Origin: Balanoglossus misakiensis
Lineage: Eukaryota > Hemichordata
NCBI GenBank assembly: GCA_040954595.2
Contig: CM082578.2
Span: 5,084,001 to 5,148,000, forward strand
Direction: 5' to 3'
DNA: 64,000 bases
Shown here: positions 1-13,131 of the stretch, in pieces
Position numbering within the stretch: the first letter of the stretch is position 1
Layout of the letters: each line of letters opens with the position of its first letter
Program-made: the position numbers and the translations under genes
The notes under the pieces: generated by a model
What the model was told of the DNA's origin: nothing
What the model saw: the letters and a program-made list of their open reading frames with translations, nothing else
The model's database searches: none

Positions 1-106
1 GCAGGAACTTGGCAATGTCCAGTGGATAGGCCTGACACTGAGAAGGCAAGAGCAGCGGCAGCAGAGCGAGAGCCAAAAAGAAAAGAAATAACAGACACTT
101 AGCCAT
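1..106 (-). CDS. Secreted protein, first coding exon with signal peptide (partial)
   Basis: An ATG at 106–104 on the minus strand opens a frame that is still open at the window edge, giving 35 residues. Residues 1–26 look like a classical signal peptide: MAKC, then a leucine/phenylalanine-rich core (residues 5–20), a helix-breaking PS, and a probable cleavage site after CQA (residue 26). The mature chain would begin YPLDIAKFL. The start context is good (A at −3, G at +4). About 20 bp upstream, a pyrimidine-rich tract ending in CTGCAG could be a 3' splice site, with the exon starting near 125, so the transcript may have an upstream non-coding exon. The rest of the gene lies outside the window. 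I do not recognise the family: a neuropeptide or hormone precursor or a small secreted protein would all fit. Confidence 0.55.
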   Translation of the reverse strand, partial: MAKCLLFLFFLALALLPLLLPSQCQAYPLDIAKFL

Positions 107-718
107 GGTGTGTCCACTATGACTACTGCAGATGAAAAGGGGTGCTTTTTTTGTCCTGGAACCGACAGAGCTGTGAAGAGATGACAAAGAAAAACTGTAG
201 TCAAGACCGGTTCATGGAGAAAAACCTTTGTCGGATCAACTGGTCTCTCACTGTGACACCAGAAAGCCGTGCCACCTTGCGTGTTACCAGAAAACGTTTA
301 TTGGATTTCTCTTGCCTTGGCTGGGTTTAAGTACCACAAGGCCACTAGATATAGGCCCTGTCCATTCAAATTTCTCAATTATATCAATTAGATTTTCAAC
401 ACAATTGGCTCTGACGCAAAACACAAATATGTTTGATAACTGTGAACCCGGAGTGGAATCATGCCTGTAATTTCTCATCAGGCGAGCTGAACTTCCATTG
501 ATCTGTCTGCACCATTATTTTTCACCGATTTATCCCTAATTGGCCACACGCTGATTTGCCTTTCACCTGTGTCATTGAGTCAATCAGTTCTCTTTTGACG
601 TCTTTTGGTGAATGACGTCAAATACTGAAGCGGTTTACAAAATCGTTGGAAGAACCTGTGTGGACCCCAGACAACTTTCACACATTCCCTGGAGCACTAA
701 CTTCGGAACTGAAATGTG

Positions 719-936
719 TGCGTGTCTGTCTGTCTCTCTGTCGCTCTCTCTCTCTCTCTCAGCCCCCTTTATCACTCTCTCTCGCTCACTCACCCCCTCT
801 CTCTGTCTGTGTCTCTGTTGCTCTCTCTCTGTCTCTGTATGTTTCTGTCTGTCTCCTGTCTCTATCTCTGTCTCTCTGTCTCTCTCTGTGTCTCTCTCTC
901 TGTCTCTGTCTCTCCCTCTCCCCCCTCTCTCTCCCT

Positions 937-1019
<83 letters not shown>
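719..1019. repeat. (CT)n / (TCTG)n microsatellite
   Basis: A polypyrimidine tract of about 300 bp. It is interrupted TCTG/CTCT from 719 and almost pure CT from about 943 to 1016. It creates long spurious serine/leucine or arginine/glutamate frames. Confidence 0.95.
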
Positions 1020-1657
1020 TCTAACAAAAGCAGTTTAATTAGGGATGTAGAATGTGACCTTCTGCCAGGGTACTATCATGAAGATCTGATCAATGTCTTG
1101 ATTAGTTTCGACAAATATGCTCGTGATGTCGAATTAGTCGCCAAACTGTAATTACGGATGAGCAAGAAATGTCTTGTCGGTACCAAATGGAATCGAGAGA
1201 TCTAATGATAGATGTCGGAATTTACAACCAGTAGTTAGTGGTTTCTAGCAATTGCTGCGTGGTCCCTCGGGATTTGGACTTTAGTCGAGGCATGCTAGCA
1301 ACCACTTTATCACGTTATTGTGTTAGACAAAATTGGATTTCTAAATGCCATGTCACTAATGACACTACGAGTATTTCGTATGACTGTCGGGCTTTATCAA
1401 CAGCCGTGCGCCGCCCCGAGATTCCAAAACAGTTTGGCGTAATCTCAACAATTACTACAGAAAATCAGTGTAACAAATAGAGATTCTCTACAAACAAAAA
1501 ATATATTATCTCAAGACTTCGTGATTTCTTTAACACATTGTTCCGGGTTTTGGAAGGTGTTGAGAGAACCAGCTTGGATGTGACGTGCCTAGACAATTCT
1601 ATTATCGTGCAAAACTTTGAACGGCAACAACATAATGTGATTCTAATGTCTTTTTTT

Positions 1658-1732
1658 ACAAACAAACAAACAAACAAACAAACAAACAAACAAACAAACA
1701 AACAAACAAACAAACGAACGAACGAACGAACG
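1658..1732. repeat. (ACAA)n–(ACGA)n microsatellite
   Basis: A tetranucleotide tract: about 14 ACAA units followed by about five CGAA units. Confidence 0.95.
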
Positions 1733-4577
1733 GACATACATGCATGTATACATACATTGATCAGTTTGGGGTGTTTTTTTCGACTCTAACAACAGAACCA
1801 ATTTAGTCCGAGATGCACTCGAAGTATGTTAACACGTGCAGAATGCTGTGGGAAACACAAGCACGTCAAATTTGTTTTGTTATATGATTGTATATGACCA
1901 CCAGGCGGGCCGATAATTTAGACATGTCCGAAGTGATTTTGTTCAAACTTAGAGCTAGGACAGATGCAATCCAACATATTTCATTCCATCTGGCAAAAGG
2001 GCAATGTACTCTAGTACACATATGCACGTCAGTTTGATTCAGCATACAGTCAAATACAGCCGCCAGCCTTGTTACGATTTTCCGTGTATGTATGGATGCA
2101 TTACTTCTGCGTGCCCCTGGACAGACTATTTTCGTTGAAATTTGGCGCTTGTTCATACATGTACTATGACATTTATTATGCATGACAATTTGTTTAGAGG
2201 ATAAATCTGATAATACGGTCAAAAGATTTTGCTGTACTTTTTCATGTTTGGAAGCATTTTCTTTTCCTGACTCGATTTTGTTCGAACTTGGCACAAAGAC
2301 ATTGTATAATAGCATTCATTTCCACTTTGTTTTGAAATACAATCTACCATGGCTGTCAGGTGTCTTTTCTCCTTCCAGACCGATATACCCATGTCACCAT
2401 TCAGTCTGTTAGTTTACTTGGACTATTTGCGTTTATGTCCATTCCATTTTTGGAGATTGTGAAACATCTAAAAGTACAGCCACAATTAGGGGTTGGTAAT
2501 TAATACATCTGTGTATATCCGTCAGTATACATTGACTGATAGACCAGAAGCCAGAAGGAATCATGGTACCAGAGGTTTAATCAATGTTCTATAAACTTGT
2601 TGATCAGGCCCTGAGACAAGACTATTTGTCTATTTTTTCCCCGATGGGTTTAATCTGTGATTTTCTTGAACAGATCCGTTGTACTCCACAAGAGTAATTT
2701 CGATCAATTTCGTGTTAAGTTGCATTTATTGAAAGGTACAAGTTTTATTTATTTTGAAGATAGAAGGCATTTCATAAGGTGGTTAAAAAATCGGACACAT
2801 ATTTTCAAGAATTTGCGTATAGACGAATTTGCCAATAATGTCACCGTGCGCATGGTGACTGATTAGTTTTGTGTCGTAAAGCGTCGCAAGCACAACTGTC
2901 GGAAATTACGGAGTTTACGAAGCAAGATGGTGATATGCGCCGCTTATGTGGATTTGTGTCGTATTAGGATGTCATTCGAGGCTTCCAGTGCTGTTTCTCG
3001 GTCAAATGAAAATGCCACCTGCATGCTTGCACTGATGAAAGTGCAAATGAACCTATTAAATTGCTGAAAGGTTTGGAAATTTGATATTAAGCTGAAACAC
3101 TACAAGACCTTTGTGCAGAATGAGTGACAAATACGTTTGGTAAGCATCGACAACTTATGCGCAGAATCAACTGTGCTATACACTGACACTGCAGAGCATT
3201 TTCAATAGCGACCAGTGTATACGGAATCCGCGGAAACCAGTTCAAAAAGTCGGGCAAACAATGTCTATGTCGCATATTGTGTGCTATAGTCATATCATAA
3301 TAGTAACTTCAGTCAGTCGAAACAATTCCAGGTTGTCGAACCATATACCACATTTACCCACCCCCCCACCCCCCGCCGCCAATACGATCAACCGGAGCTT
3401 AAAATGAATCGAAGTGAATGTAGAACTTCCAACACATGAGCATGGAATGTGGCATTCGATTGTTTCTACATTATAAGCTCCGTATTTATCATGAATCATC
3501 GATCACTTGACGAACTGCCTACACCCGTAGTGCGCTTAAAAAGCTGAATGTTTATGGCGACCGTCAACTCCACATGCCACTCCAAGGCAAGGCTAATAAG
3601 CCGTGAAATCCTCCAAATTTTGTATGTTCACATTTTGCTTGATTACCTGAAGCCTCTTAATTACCTGATAAATGCACGCCGGGTTTGATACAGGATACCA
3701 TAAGTAATGGTCGATAGTTATTATAGCATGTAGTAGCAATGCATTGACCTTCAGGTACTTGGCCTGCAATTGAGATACTGCCCCCCCCCCCCCCACATCC
3801 CCGCGTTTGGTGACCTTTAAAACGACAGATTAATTAATTCTTATTGATGTCCTTTTCACCTGCAAGCAAGCGCAGTTCACGTATCGATGTTTTGTTTCCG
3901 TCATGCGGGTGAGATTTTGGGCGCAAATGCCAAACCCAGAGAAAGAGGAATGCTAAAGCAATTACGCGTGACGGAGACAGTAGGTTTGGATACTACACAT
4001 GCGTGTTAATAGTCGCGGTATATTGCGTTCCCCATCTTGAGCTGAGCTCAAAGTGACTTCTAATAAGAAAGTGGCGCAGTTTGACGTCTCCAATAGAGTG
4101 CCCCACTCTCGGCGTAAATGGCGGCTTGCTTTGATCATTAAAATCTAAATTTTGAGTGGCAGTCGGGGAGCAGGAACCGTGCATCACAATCTTGTTCAGC
4201 GTAAAGCCAGGATTCATTGCTTGACGCACTTAAGGTATGAGGGTAAAAATTGAATTTTCTAACCTGCGAAAGTTAAAAAACAAGTATTACAACGTTTACG
4301 CAAAACGATATTGCGCAGAACTCGTGGTACAGACGCACAACAGTGAGTGGCTTTCCCCAACAAAATTAACTGCACGCTTAGATAACATAGAAAAGCATGG
4401 AATCCGATATGCAATGTTTAAAATAGCATTGACGACTAAGACGAACAGTTTTAGAATAAGAGACAGCTGCTAAAGTAGACTGCGAAACCAAAATGATGAT
4501 TGAGCGTGTTATCTGTGACAATACTTCAAACGGTCCGACGTACGCACTTAATAACAATTTCACTGCACATACAAATC

Positions 4578-4874
4578 CACATACATACATACATACATAC
4601 ATACATACATACATACATACATACATACATACATACATACATACATACATACATACATACATACATACATACATACATACATACATACATACATACATAC
4701 ATACATGCATACATACATACATACATACATACATACATACATACATACATACATACATACACACATACACACACACACACATACACACATACACACATAC
4801 ATACATACATACATACATACATACATACATACATACATACATACATACATACATACATACATACATACATACAT

Positions 4875-4924
<50 letters not shown>
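4578..4924. repeat. Compound (CATA)n–(CA)n–(CAGA)n microsatellite
   Basis: A tract of about 347 bp: CATA repeats, an ACAC-rich interruption near 4760–4800, more CATA, then about 12 CAGA units from 4876. It is the longest simple repeat in the window. Confidence 0.97.
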
Positions 4925-4925
<1 letters not shown>

Positions 4926-7900
4926 TGTACATGTAGTTTCATGTTACACACCGTTTTTCATTTAAAGATTCCTGTTCTATCTGCGTTTTTTTCCCGTGAT
5001 TGGTGTTTCAAGCTGGCGACACATTTTGAATCCGTATATTTGTAGGCGCCCAAATATGATGGACAACATTTAAATCAAGGACTGAAACCTTGACATTTTC
5101 AACCAAAACGAACAATAAAAGATACGGCTGCAGGGCTTTAAATCCTTGACTTTGCTCTTTGGTCGAATTCCAGTAATGAAGTGTGTGGTTACACGTGGTC
5201 GAGACACTGTTATCAGAAACTTTCTGTTTCTCTGTTATCTGGAACATACATTACAGGTTTCCCATGAAACCTGTTCCTCTATGTAATTGCAAACTGGACG
5301 TCTATTTCTAAAAGGTCAACGACACTCTTGGCATCATTAAAATTTCGGCGCCAAGCAGAATCCCGTACCAACATTTTTTAAGAGTTCATTCCAAATGCAA
5401 TCCTATTCGGGCCAAGGCCTAATTACTAGTCGTCCTCTAATGAACCACATATCTACGGAGGCATTCTGTTGCAAATTTGAAGCACCCCTAGATGGATCAA
5501 TGACATGGTCTGTTTGTATTATATTTTTCAATACCAACAAGCTCTTATCACATACATACGTATACTTATCCTTCTTTTGTTTGTTACCAGCAATGGAAGA
5601 CCGTAGTCCCTGTGGACAGTGCGTTGTAACAAAAGAACAGATCGCATATTATCAGTTTCCTTTATTATCGATTCTACTGCAGCTGATAAATCACAATTAA
5701 GCAACATTCGTGGTAACAATCAAATACTAGTATCAAATTTTATCAAACATTTTTTCTGACAATGAAGAGCACAATGATAACACTGGTATTGATGCCACGG
5801 CCCGTTTTCTAATTATTTTTCCCAACCGCTTCTTTGAGTTCAAACTGATACATGTTTAACAACAAACTTTCGTATAAGGTTTACAATAACTCTTGTAAAC
5901 CGAGAAGGTTTACAATTGTCTTAAGTTTCAACTCTTAAAATTTACAATAAGTCTTGTAAGGTAGTTTTTCACTTTAAACTACAGGAATCGGAACCAAGAG
6001 CCTTAAATTTAACAACCCTTTCTTCTCTGACCATTACTCCTTGAAGGTCCCTAACCAAAAGTCTCAGAATTCTACTGAAATGGGGAAGTGGTTTAATATT
6101 TTCAAACAGCAGCGACGATCTCAAATTTTAGAGTGCAAACACAGGATTGAAAACTGGCCGAGCTCGTGGTATAAGTTGCTTCCGGCCTCGTATGTTTTAC
6201 AACCACCCAAAAACTGTGAGGTTTACTCGCAAGCGTACAATTACCTGTACCATTCTCTGCAGAATATAGCGAGGTTCTAAATTATACCATCGTATACATG
6301 TATACACGGATTATCACGGTGTTGAATTAGTGTCCAGATCTCAATATGCCTGCAAAAACTGTACATGATATTAAAAGTACGAGTTTCAAGTGAAGGGCGT
6401 CCTTCAAACGACCAAGTTATTAAAAGGCCATGTTATCTTGACCAGTTTCATTATCCGTCTACGGAGTATTTCCTTCTACTGAACAGGCCAAATCACATTA
6501 GAATCCATCTACACGACAGTCATGTGATTGCAATGACTGGATCGAACGCAATATAATAATATTTCTTTTTAGTGAACGTGAAACCAGTCAAAAGTTATAT
6601 ACTGCTTGAATACCAATCTAGTCCGGTTTATTCGTGCTTCGCCTGTGGTCGTCTCGAAAATTAAGTCGCTGTCATAAAATTGTACCCGTTAGTGGGGTTT
6701 GCAGGATTATTCCAATTGAAATCTGTCCGTTACTGTCACGAAACACTCAAAACATTTGGGTTTCTCAAAATTAATTTTGTCTCAATGGCATTCAAGTACA
6801 GGTGATTGATGTCATGGTTATGACATGTAGTATGAAATACTATTACATATTGCCATAAAATTTGCGCGATGATTGCAGAGCAAGTCGTTGGATTGTCGTT
6901 ACAACAGTTCTTGGCAATGCATCATCATCGTTTGTTATCAGTAAAAAAATCACTCTTACTAATATTCAACGTGGGTGCTTCAAGATATAGGTTCAATATT
7001 TCCCTGATGTGTTTGAACAATAAATCATTCTGGTACGGCAATTCAGAACGAAACCGTGTGCGTTTCCAACAGCTGGCCTGCACGATAAGCATAATTGCCT
7101 CATTCGGCTTATTTACATCACAGCGTAATGTCCCCTGTCTGTACTATCATTAAACATGTATCATTTGTCTTCGAACAGAAACCAGAGCGTGCTTTCATTA
7201 CGGACAATCTAGCAGAAATTTAAAAAAAGCATCGGGGTTAACTCTTAATCCGGGCATCACTCCTCACATTCATGTTTTTGTTATTCCATCTAGTGCGAGA
7301 TCAGACACAGTGACATAATTGAATTAAATTGAATTGAATTTGATTGTATTGGATTGTAATGAGTATATTGGAATTAAGATCTAACTGGAGTCAACCATTT
7401 GCCAGATTTGAGACGTCCTTTTATTTTTTGATGGAACAAAATAATAGTTTGCATTGCACAACAAATGTAATCAAACAGATTTCAAGTTCGACTAAAGATT
7501 CGCATTTATTTTCTCATTTTATTTAAAGCATATTGAGTATTTTTTTTATTTTTGTCACACTGTGACATGCATAAATCCGAGAAAAAATGTTGAACCCTCA
7601 GCTAGCGCAAATAGGGTATGTACTGAAATAAATGTCGAGATGGAAGGCGACTTATAAAAGAGACACATAAATAACAAACTACACCTGTTTATGCAAAATG
7701 AATATCAATTAATCTCTGGCAGCAAAATTGACTCCGGGAGCGTTTATATACGATGCAGTTAGGGGGTAATCATCGTGCATTTGTCGTGCTTTTCTAGAAG
7801 CATCATCCTATTTTCCAAAATTGTCCAATATGGCTAACTTTCTATTACTCTGTTCGCAAGCCAGCCCCGTGACAAACTTTCTAAAATTGGCGGGAACTGT

Positions 7901-8697
7901 ATTCATGAAATATTGAAACTGGGGACAATGGCGCGCAACCAGTGTGATTTCCAGGTCAAGATCACCTGTTGTGATTTTCGTCAGCAAAGTTTCTTCAGGC
8001 GCGTCAGACGACTGTGGTGAGTAAACCAATTACATAACATGAGCGCCATCAGAATCGGGAATTAGAAGCCGCAGCAGTGACCTCGTTTTTCATCATCCCC
8101 GTCTATTAATGAAAAATATTGATCAAGGATATTGAGGAAGGATTTACGATGGGTAGAATTGAAAGTATTGTCCTTTTTTAATTTTTAATTTTTGGTTTCT
8201 CCGCTCCTATTTAAAACCAAAGACAAATATTGCGTTTCAACTGTTGTTGTTTGAAATATGCAGCATTGCAACTCGTTCACCTGCTGTGTTATTGGTGTAA
8301 CTCCATGCATAAAGGTGTCTTAAACCTGTCTTGCGGAAGCCGAGATAAAGTATATCAGACGCGTCGCCGACGTTAACGACTAAGAAGACGAACATTTATT
8401 TACCAATGCACCTGCTGGTGCAATATTTTTTTATCAAATGCTGCTTTTAGTTGCGAGGTAATAACGATTATGACGACGAATATTTATTTTTATTTTTCCT
8501 CAAGGAAAGGTACACGCACCTACCAAATTATAAAATTAATTTCTAATGTCTGCCTTAAAAGCAACGTTTGAATGTTAATATTTGATCATAATAAACTAAT
8601 GTTTATTATTATCAAGATCCTTTCTTGGGCACGCTGTTCTCGAAGTTTTCGGTTGACGTGAGATGTTTTATCTTCATGAATGTGATAAGATGTAGAG

Positions 8698-8699
<2 letters not shown>

Positions 8700-8791
<92 letters not shown>
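8700..8791. repeat. (ATG)n trinucleotide microsatellite
   Basis: About 30 uninterrupted GAT/ATG triplets. They produce spurious polymethionine, polyhistidine or polyserine frames; no flanking coding evidence was found. Confidence 0.97.
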
Positions 8792-10050
8792 CCTGTTTCA
8801 TTTGCATATTTCGTAAAAGGTACCATCCTCGCATTAAACATTCTATTCATGTGCTCGTCCACTGCTACGAGTCGACCCTTTGACTTTCCTAAGATAGCAA
8901 TATTGATCAGGATGCTGAATATACCTCCATATTGATTTGCTTCAACCATGCAGCAGAGTTTATCAGTTTCAGTTCACCAAATACATGGACAGATAGAAAG
9001 GGACTGCTTTAATAGTCAATCTTTGTTTCAGAAGTCGTTCAGACCTCTGCGTCTGTGTTCAGTAAACTACTGCAGTGTCGACCATCAGGACACCGCTCCT
9101 ATTATTTCCCATAGGCCTAAATGTAAGGCCGGTACACAAGTTGACGGGATGACAACAGAGTATCAAGAAGATGTCAAATTCTTTGCTGGTTAAGTCTACA
9201 AGAAAGTGATATCGGTGTTTTGTTGACCGACAGTTCAAAGCTCACAGGAAGCAAGCACACAAGTTGTGAATCAGGGATCAATACCCTGAGCAATGGGATA
9301 TACTAGTAGGCCTAATACCATCTTCGATGTGCGCAAGCGCGAAAAAAAGATCAGATATGGCTATACATGTACTCAGTTTGTCCCCAGTCACAATTCACTA
9401 CAACTCAGTTTATGACAAAACATTTTCCGGTTGGCCGTTTTTGTCTGATTTTAAAATTTCCGCCATTAAAGACATTGCATGGAAATAATGCATTAAGTTG
9501 CAGAAAATATGACCAAACCGCTTGTCCATTGAAATTATTTTGTTAGCCCTGGAGTAAAGTAGCTTACGAACTGCCCGAAAAGTGAGTATATATTTGATGT
9601 GCAGTCAAAACACTCGCGGTGATGACCAGTGTACTTTGTTCGTTGCCATAGTATCCGATGAGTACATACATGCAAATTATGGTTCAAACAAGTAAGTCAA
9701 AATGCAGGTAGGCGCGTGCACCCGCAGGATATTTCGAAAAATATAAATTGCAGAATTGAAGTTCTGCCTTTTCAGCGTCCTGTTGTTTTTTGTTTGCACA
9801 CGTTTCCTCGTAACCTGTTCCAGCAACAGTCAACTCTGCTACTATTAAGCGAGTCACGCTCTTCTCATAATTTGTGGCTGTTTTTTTTTAAATCCTCGTA
9901 ATGAGCTTAAACTTTAATATGCATGATTGCGGATACAATTGAACGACTGACAATGACAGAGTGAATGAAAAATGTCGTTTCATTGTTACATTGTAGGGTT
10001 ACAGTTTTTTTCCCCGGAGAAATCTCGATATGCGATTACTATAAGCCGAC

Positions 10051-10326
10051 CATATCATATCATATCATATCATATCATATCATATCATATCATATCATAT
10101 CATATCATATCATATCATATCATATCATATCATATCATATCATATCATATCATATCATATCATATCATATCATATCATATCATATCATATCATACCATAC
10201 CATATCATATCATATCATATCATATCATATCATTTCATATCATATCATATCATATCATATCATATCATATCATATCATATCATATCACATAAAATCACAT
10301 CACACTACATCACATCATATCATATT
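10051..10326. repeat. (CATAT)n pentanucleotide satellite
   Basis: About 55 units of CATAT with a few substitutions (CATAC, CATTT), decaying to CACAT at the 3' end. Confidence 0.97.
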
Positions 10327-13020
10327 AGGGCATGTATTGTCAGCAACAGTGACTGTGCACGGGTTCAGTTATAGAGGATGAATTTGTTGAGTCATAATGG
10401 GCAAGAGCACCGAATAGCGGACATGGCGATCAATTAAAGACGACAAAACACTATAGTTTCCGGATACGTGCGTTATGGCACCATAATGGCAAACACTTTC
10501 TTGGCTTCGCTTACTAGTAAATGTGAATTTTAGAGTCGGCTGACGCATTGATCAAGCCAAAGTATTTACTGTGACGAAAGCCTATAAGCTTAATGTTGAA
10601 GTTTCTCGTTTCTGGCTGAAATTTGTGATTTCATAAGACTTTGTGACATTCTCCAAGCCCATGTTTGTGATTTTTGTTTCCTCCGGCGTTCCAATCGACT
10701 TTTATGGCGCGACAACTTCCTTACCCCTAATTGCTCCATCGCCTGACGACTTCAACAACGAATGACGACTGGAAACAATCACAGACACGGTTTTCGGCGT
10801 TCATTGTGTTTGCAAGGGTTCCTATGATCTTCTAGCAGATGTCGCGTAAGTGCCCAAATGGACGAAATGCAAAAAATAAGCTACGTCATTTGCACACGGA
10901 AGTTAAAAATGCAAAAATGCATAATATACTATATACCCATTCCATTGAACAGTCAATAGTTAAACGCGGGATAGCCCAGGGGAATAACCATGGTTATGTG
11001 GGAGTGGGCGTGCCTGGTGGCGACGGAAACCGGACATGACAAACATTCAAAGAAGACAATCTAGCCAACCGAAATACATCGCGAAAACTACCAAAGTATA
11101 ACCATTTATCTTCCCCTTTAACAGTGACGGTGGCGTGTAACAGGTGTGGCCGAATTAATATGTAAATGAGCATCTTCTTTACTTTCCATTAATAGGGACT
11201 TCACGGCTATTAAGTCATGAACTGATATCACCCGACCAAACAGTTATTGTTGTAACAGGAAATTCAAAATGCGTAAATGGGATATATACACAAGTAGGCG
11301 AACATCGCTCCACGACCAACCAGAATCGGAGAGCAATATGTGGATAAGTTAGAACAAAACTTAGTATTGTTACCCACGGGTGATTATGTGTGAGTGTTTA
11401 CAGTGCCCTTGTTTTGACAACCAGGATAGCCAGGTGCATTTTGTTTTGACAAATTTCAATGAAGGGCTTATTTTAAGTTCTTTGGCATTTGTGAAAATTT
11501 AACAGAAAAGAGACCATTATGTATGTCGTGTCTTCACAAGAAGTCAAGTTGGCCGCAATCCCCTATTGTAGACTGTGTATAGCGACTGTGTTCTAGTTAA
11601 TAAGGCACAGATCTTACAAGAATGGGAGTAGGACCATTCCCATGTAGAAACAGCGCGACAGGGTTTCGCTTGAGTTTCAAAGATTGCAACCACCACTTTT
11701 TTAACGCTCATTTGATCAAAAAAGGCGGCCGGGCAATACAATTTGTAACCAACTATTACTGAATTCAACTCTAAACTTTTGTTACGTGTATCAATATTTA
11801 ACGACACGTCATTTATGGACAAAAACAAAAGCTTCATATTCTGGTGTTCTTCTATCGACCGGGGAATATGTTTCAGTTTCAGAGTATATCCTCTTGATCC
11901 AAACAGTCCAATCGACAATGTATGGGGGTCGTTCTGCAACAGGATGCGAGCCTAATAAACACGCCGCTGGGAAATGATATCAATTTTCATCAAGCCGTCA
12001 ATAATTGGGATCGATTAGCCGTTTTTCTGTGTTGAAAAGAACTGCCCGATCAGCGCGTCGCAAACATCCTGTATTTTTCGTGCCGTGTACAAAACACATC
12101 ATCTTACGTCGCCCTACCACCGGCACACAATATCCATGTTACGTTGCCTACCAAATGCCCCTATTATCCGCGACGTGTACTCAAAGTAACCAAATCGTGT
12201 ACCGAACATCTTATTACAACTGTTCATCGATCTCCCAACTGTACCCGTGCAGCGGGCGTAACATCTTATTCCACTCGTGTCGGGTTCGGAACGCCATGTT
12301 ACATCTTTAGTGTACACCGTGTTTGTCGAATTACCAAACAGCTTTAACCTGTACATGTACCTATACGATGACACGTTCTATTTATACTGACGGCGTTTGA
12401 CATCGGTGTTGAACGCAATTACAGATGAAATGGATGTATGCGTACATGTATTTGTATTCGTGACAGCGATGGCACGATTGAATGATTCGTCATAATAACG
12501 CAGCGTCGTGATTCCCCGGGACAGATTTGTCGAACCGGAGGGAACAAATGCAAAATTTGCTGCGTGCTAGCGGACGCGGACGAAGACGCCTGCTTTAACC
12601 CCGGTGTACATCAAATGAGGACATGAAGTCCCTTTTATATAAAAATGTGTGCGGATCCACTTTTCCTGACTTTTTTGCTTCTATTCCAACGAATCCCAAA
12701 ATATCAACTGTTTCATCTTATACGTTTTATTGACATGAGAGGTGTTCATTGTAGATGGGGAGTCAATGGCTTCCGTCTTCGCCTTGCTTTGAATTCCAAG
12801 ATGTATACGGTGTGTAGGATTTCTCCAGTGGGTGCCACTCACCAACACATAGATGCCTCACTAGAATGGAACTAATGACGTAGACTGATTGCTCAAAGTC
12901 TGTGCCTTTGCCAGGACCATTTAAAATGTTTTGGAATACGGCAATTAATCATAGAAACTACAGGCACTAAATAAGTTGTTGTATTCCTAGCAGATATCCA
13001 TGCTTACACATGTATGAATC

Positions 13021-13062
13021 TTTCCGTCTCTCTCTGTCTGTCTCTCTGTCTGTCTCTCTGTC

Positions 13063-13114
<52 letters not shown>

Positions 13115-13131
13115 CCTCTCCCTCTCTCTCA
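13021..13131. repeat. (CT)n microsatellite
   Basis: A CTCT/TCTG tract of about 110 bp, pure CT in the middle. Confidence 0.95.

Larger units (their letters stand above)
107..4577. other. Intergenic, no gene seen
   Basis: Upstream side of the minus-strand secreted-protein exon. It holds the CT tract (719–1019), the ACAA tract (1658–1732), C runs near 3361 and 3781–3794, and a cAMP-response-like TGACGTCA at 613–620. Open frames here (for example minus 1866–2315) have no domain, splice or codon support. Confidence 0.5.

Noticed and set aside
612-1151. 179-codon serine/leucine-rich frame
   Set aside because: Driven by the CT microsatellite; all three plus frames and the minus strand are open over the same tract.
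4493-5045. Long YIHTYIHT-type frames on both strands
   Set aside because: Translation of the CATA/CAGA microsatellite; open in several frames on both strands with no unique flanking coding sequence.
8586-8949. Polyhistidine, polyserine and polymethionine frames
   Set aside because: Products of the ATG trinucleotide repeat; no splice sites or conserved flanks.
9965-10381. ISYHIISYH repeat protein
   Set aside because: Translation of the CATAT pentanucleotide satellite.
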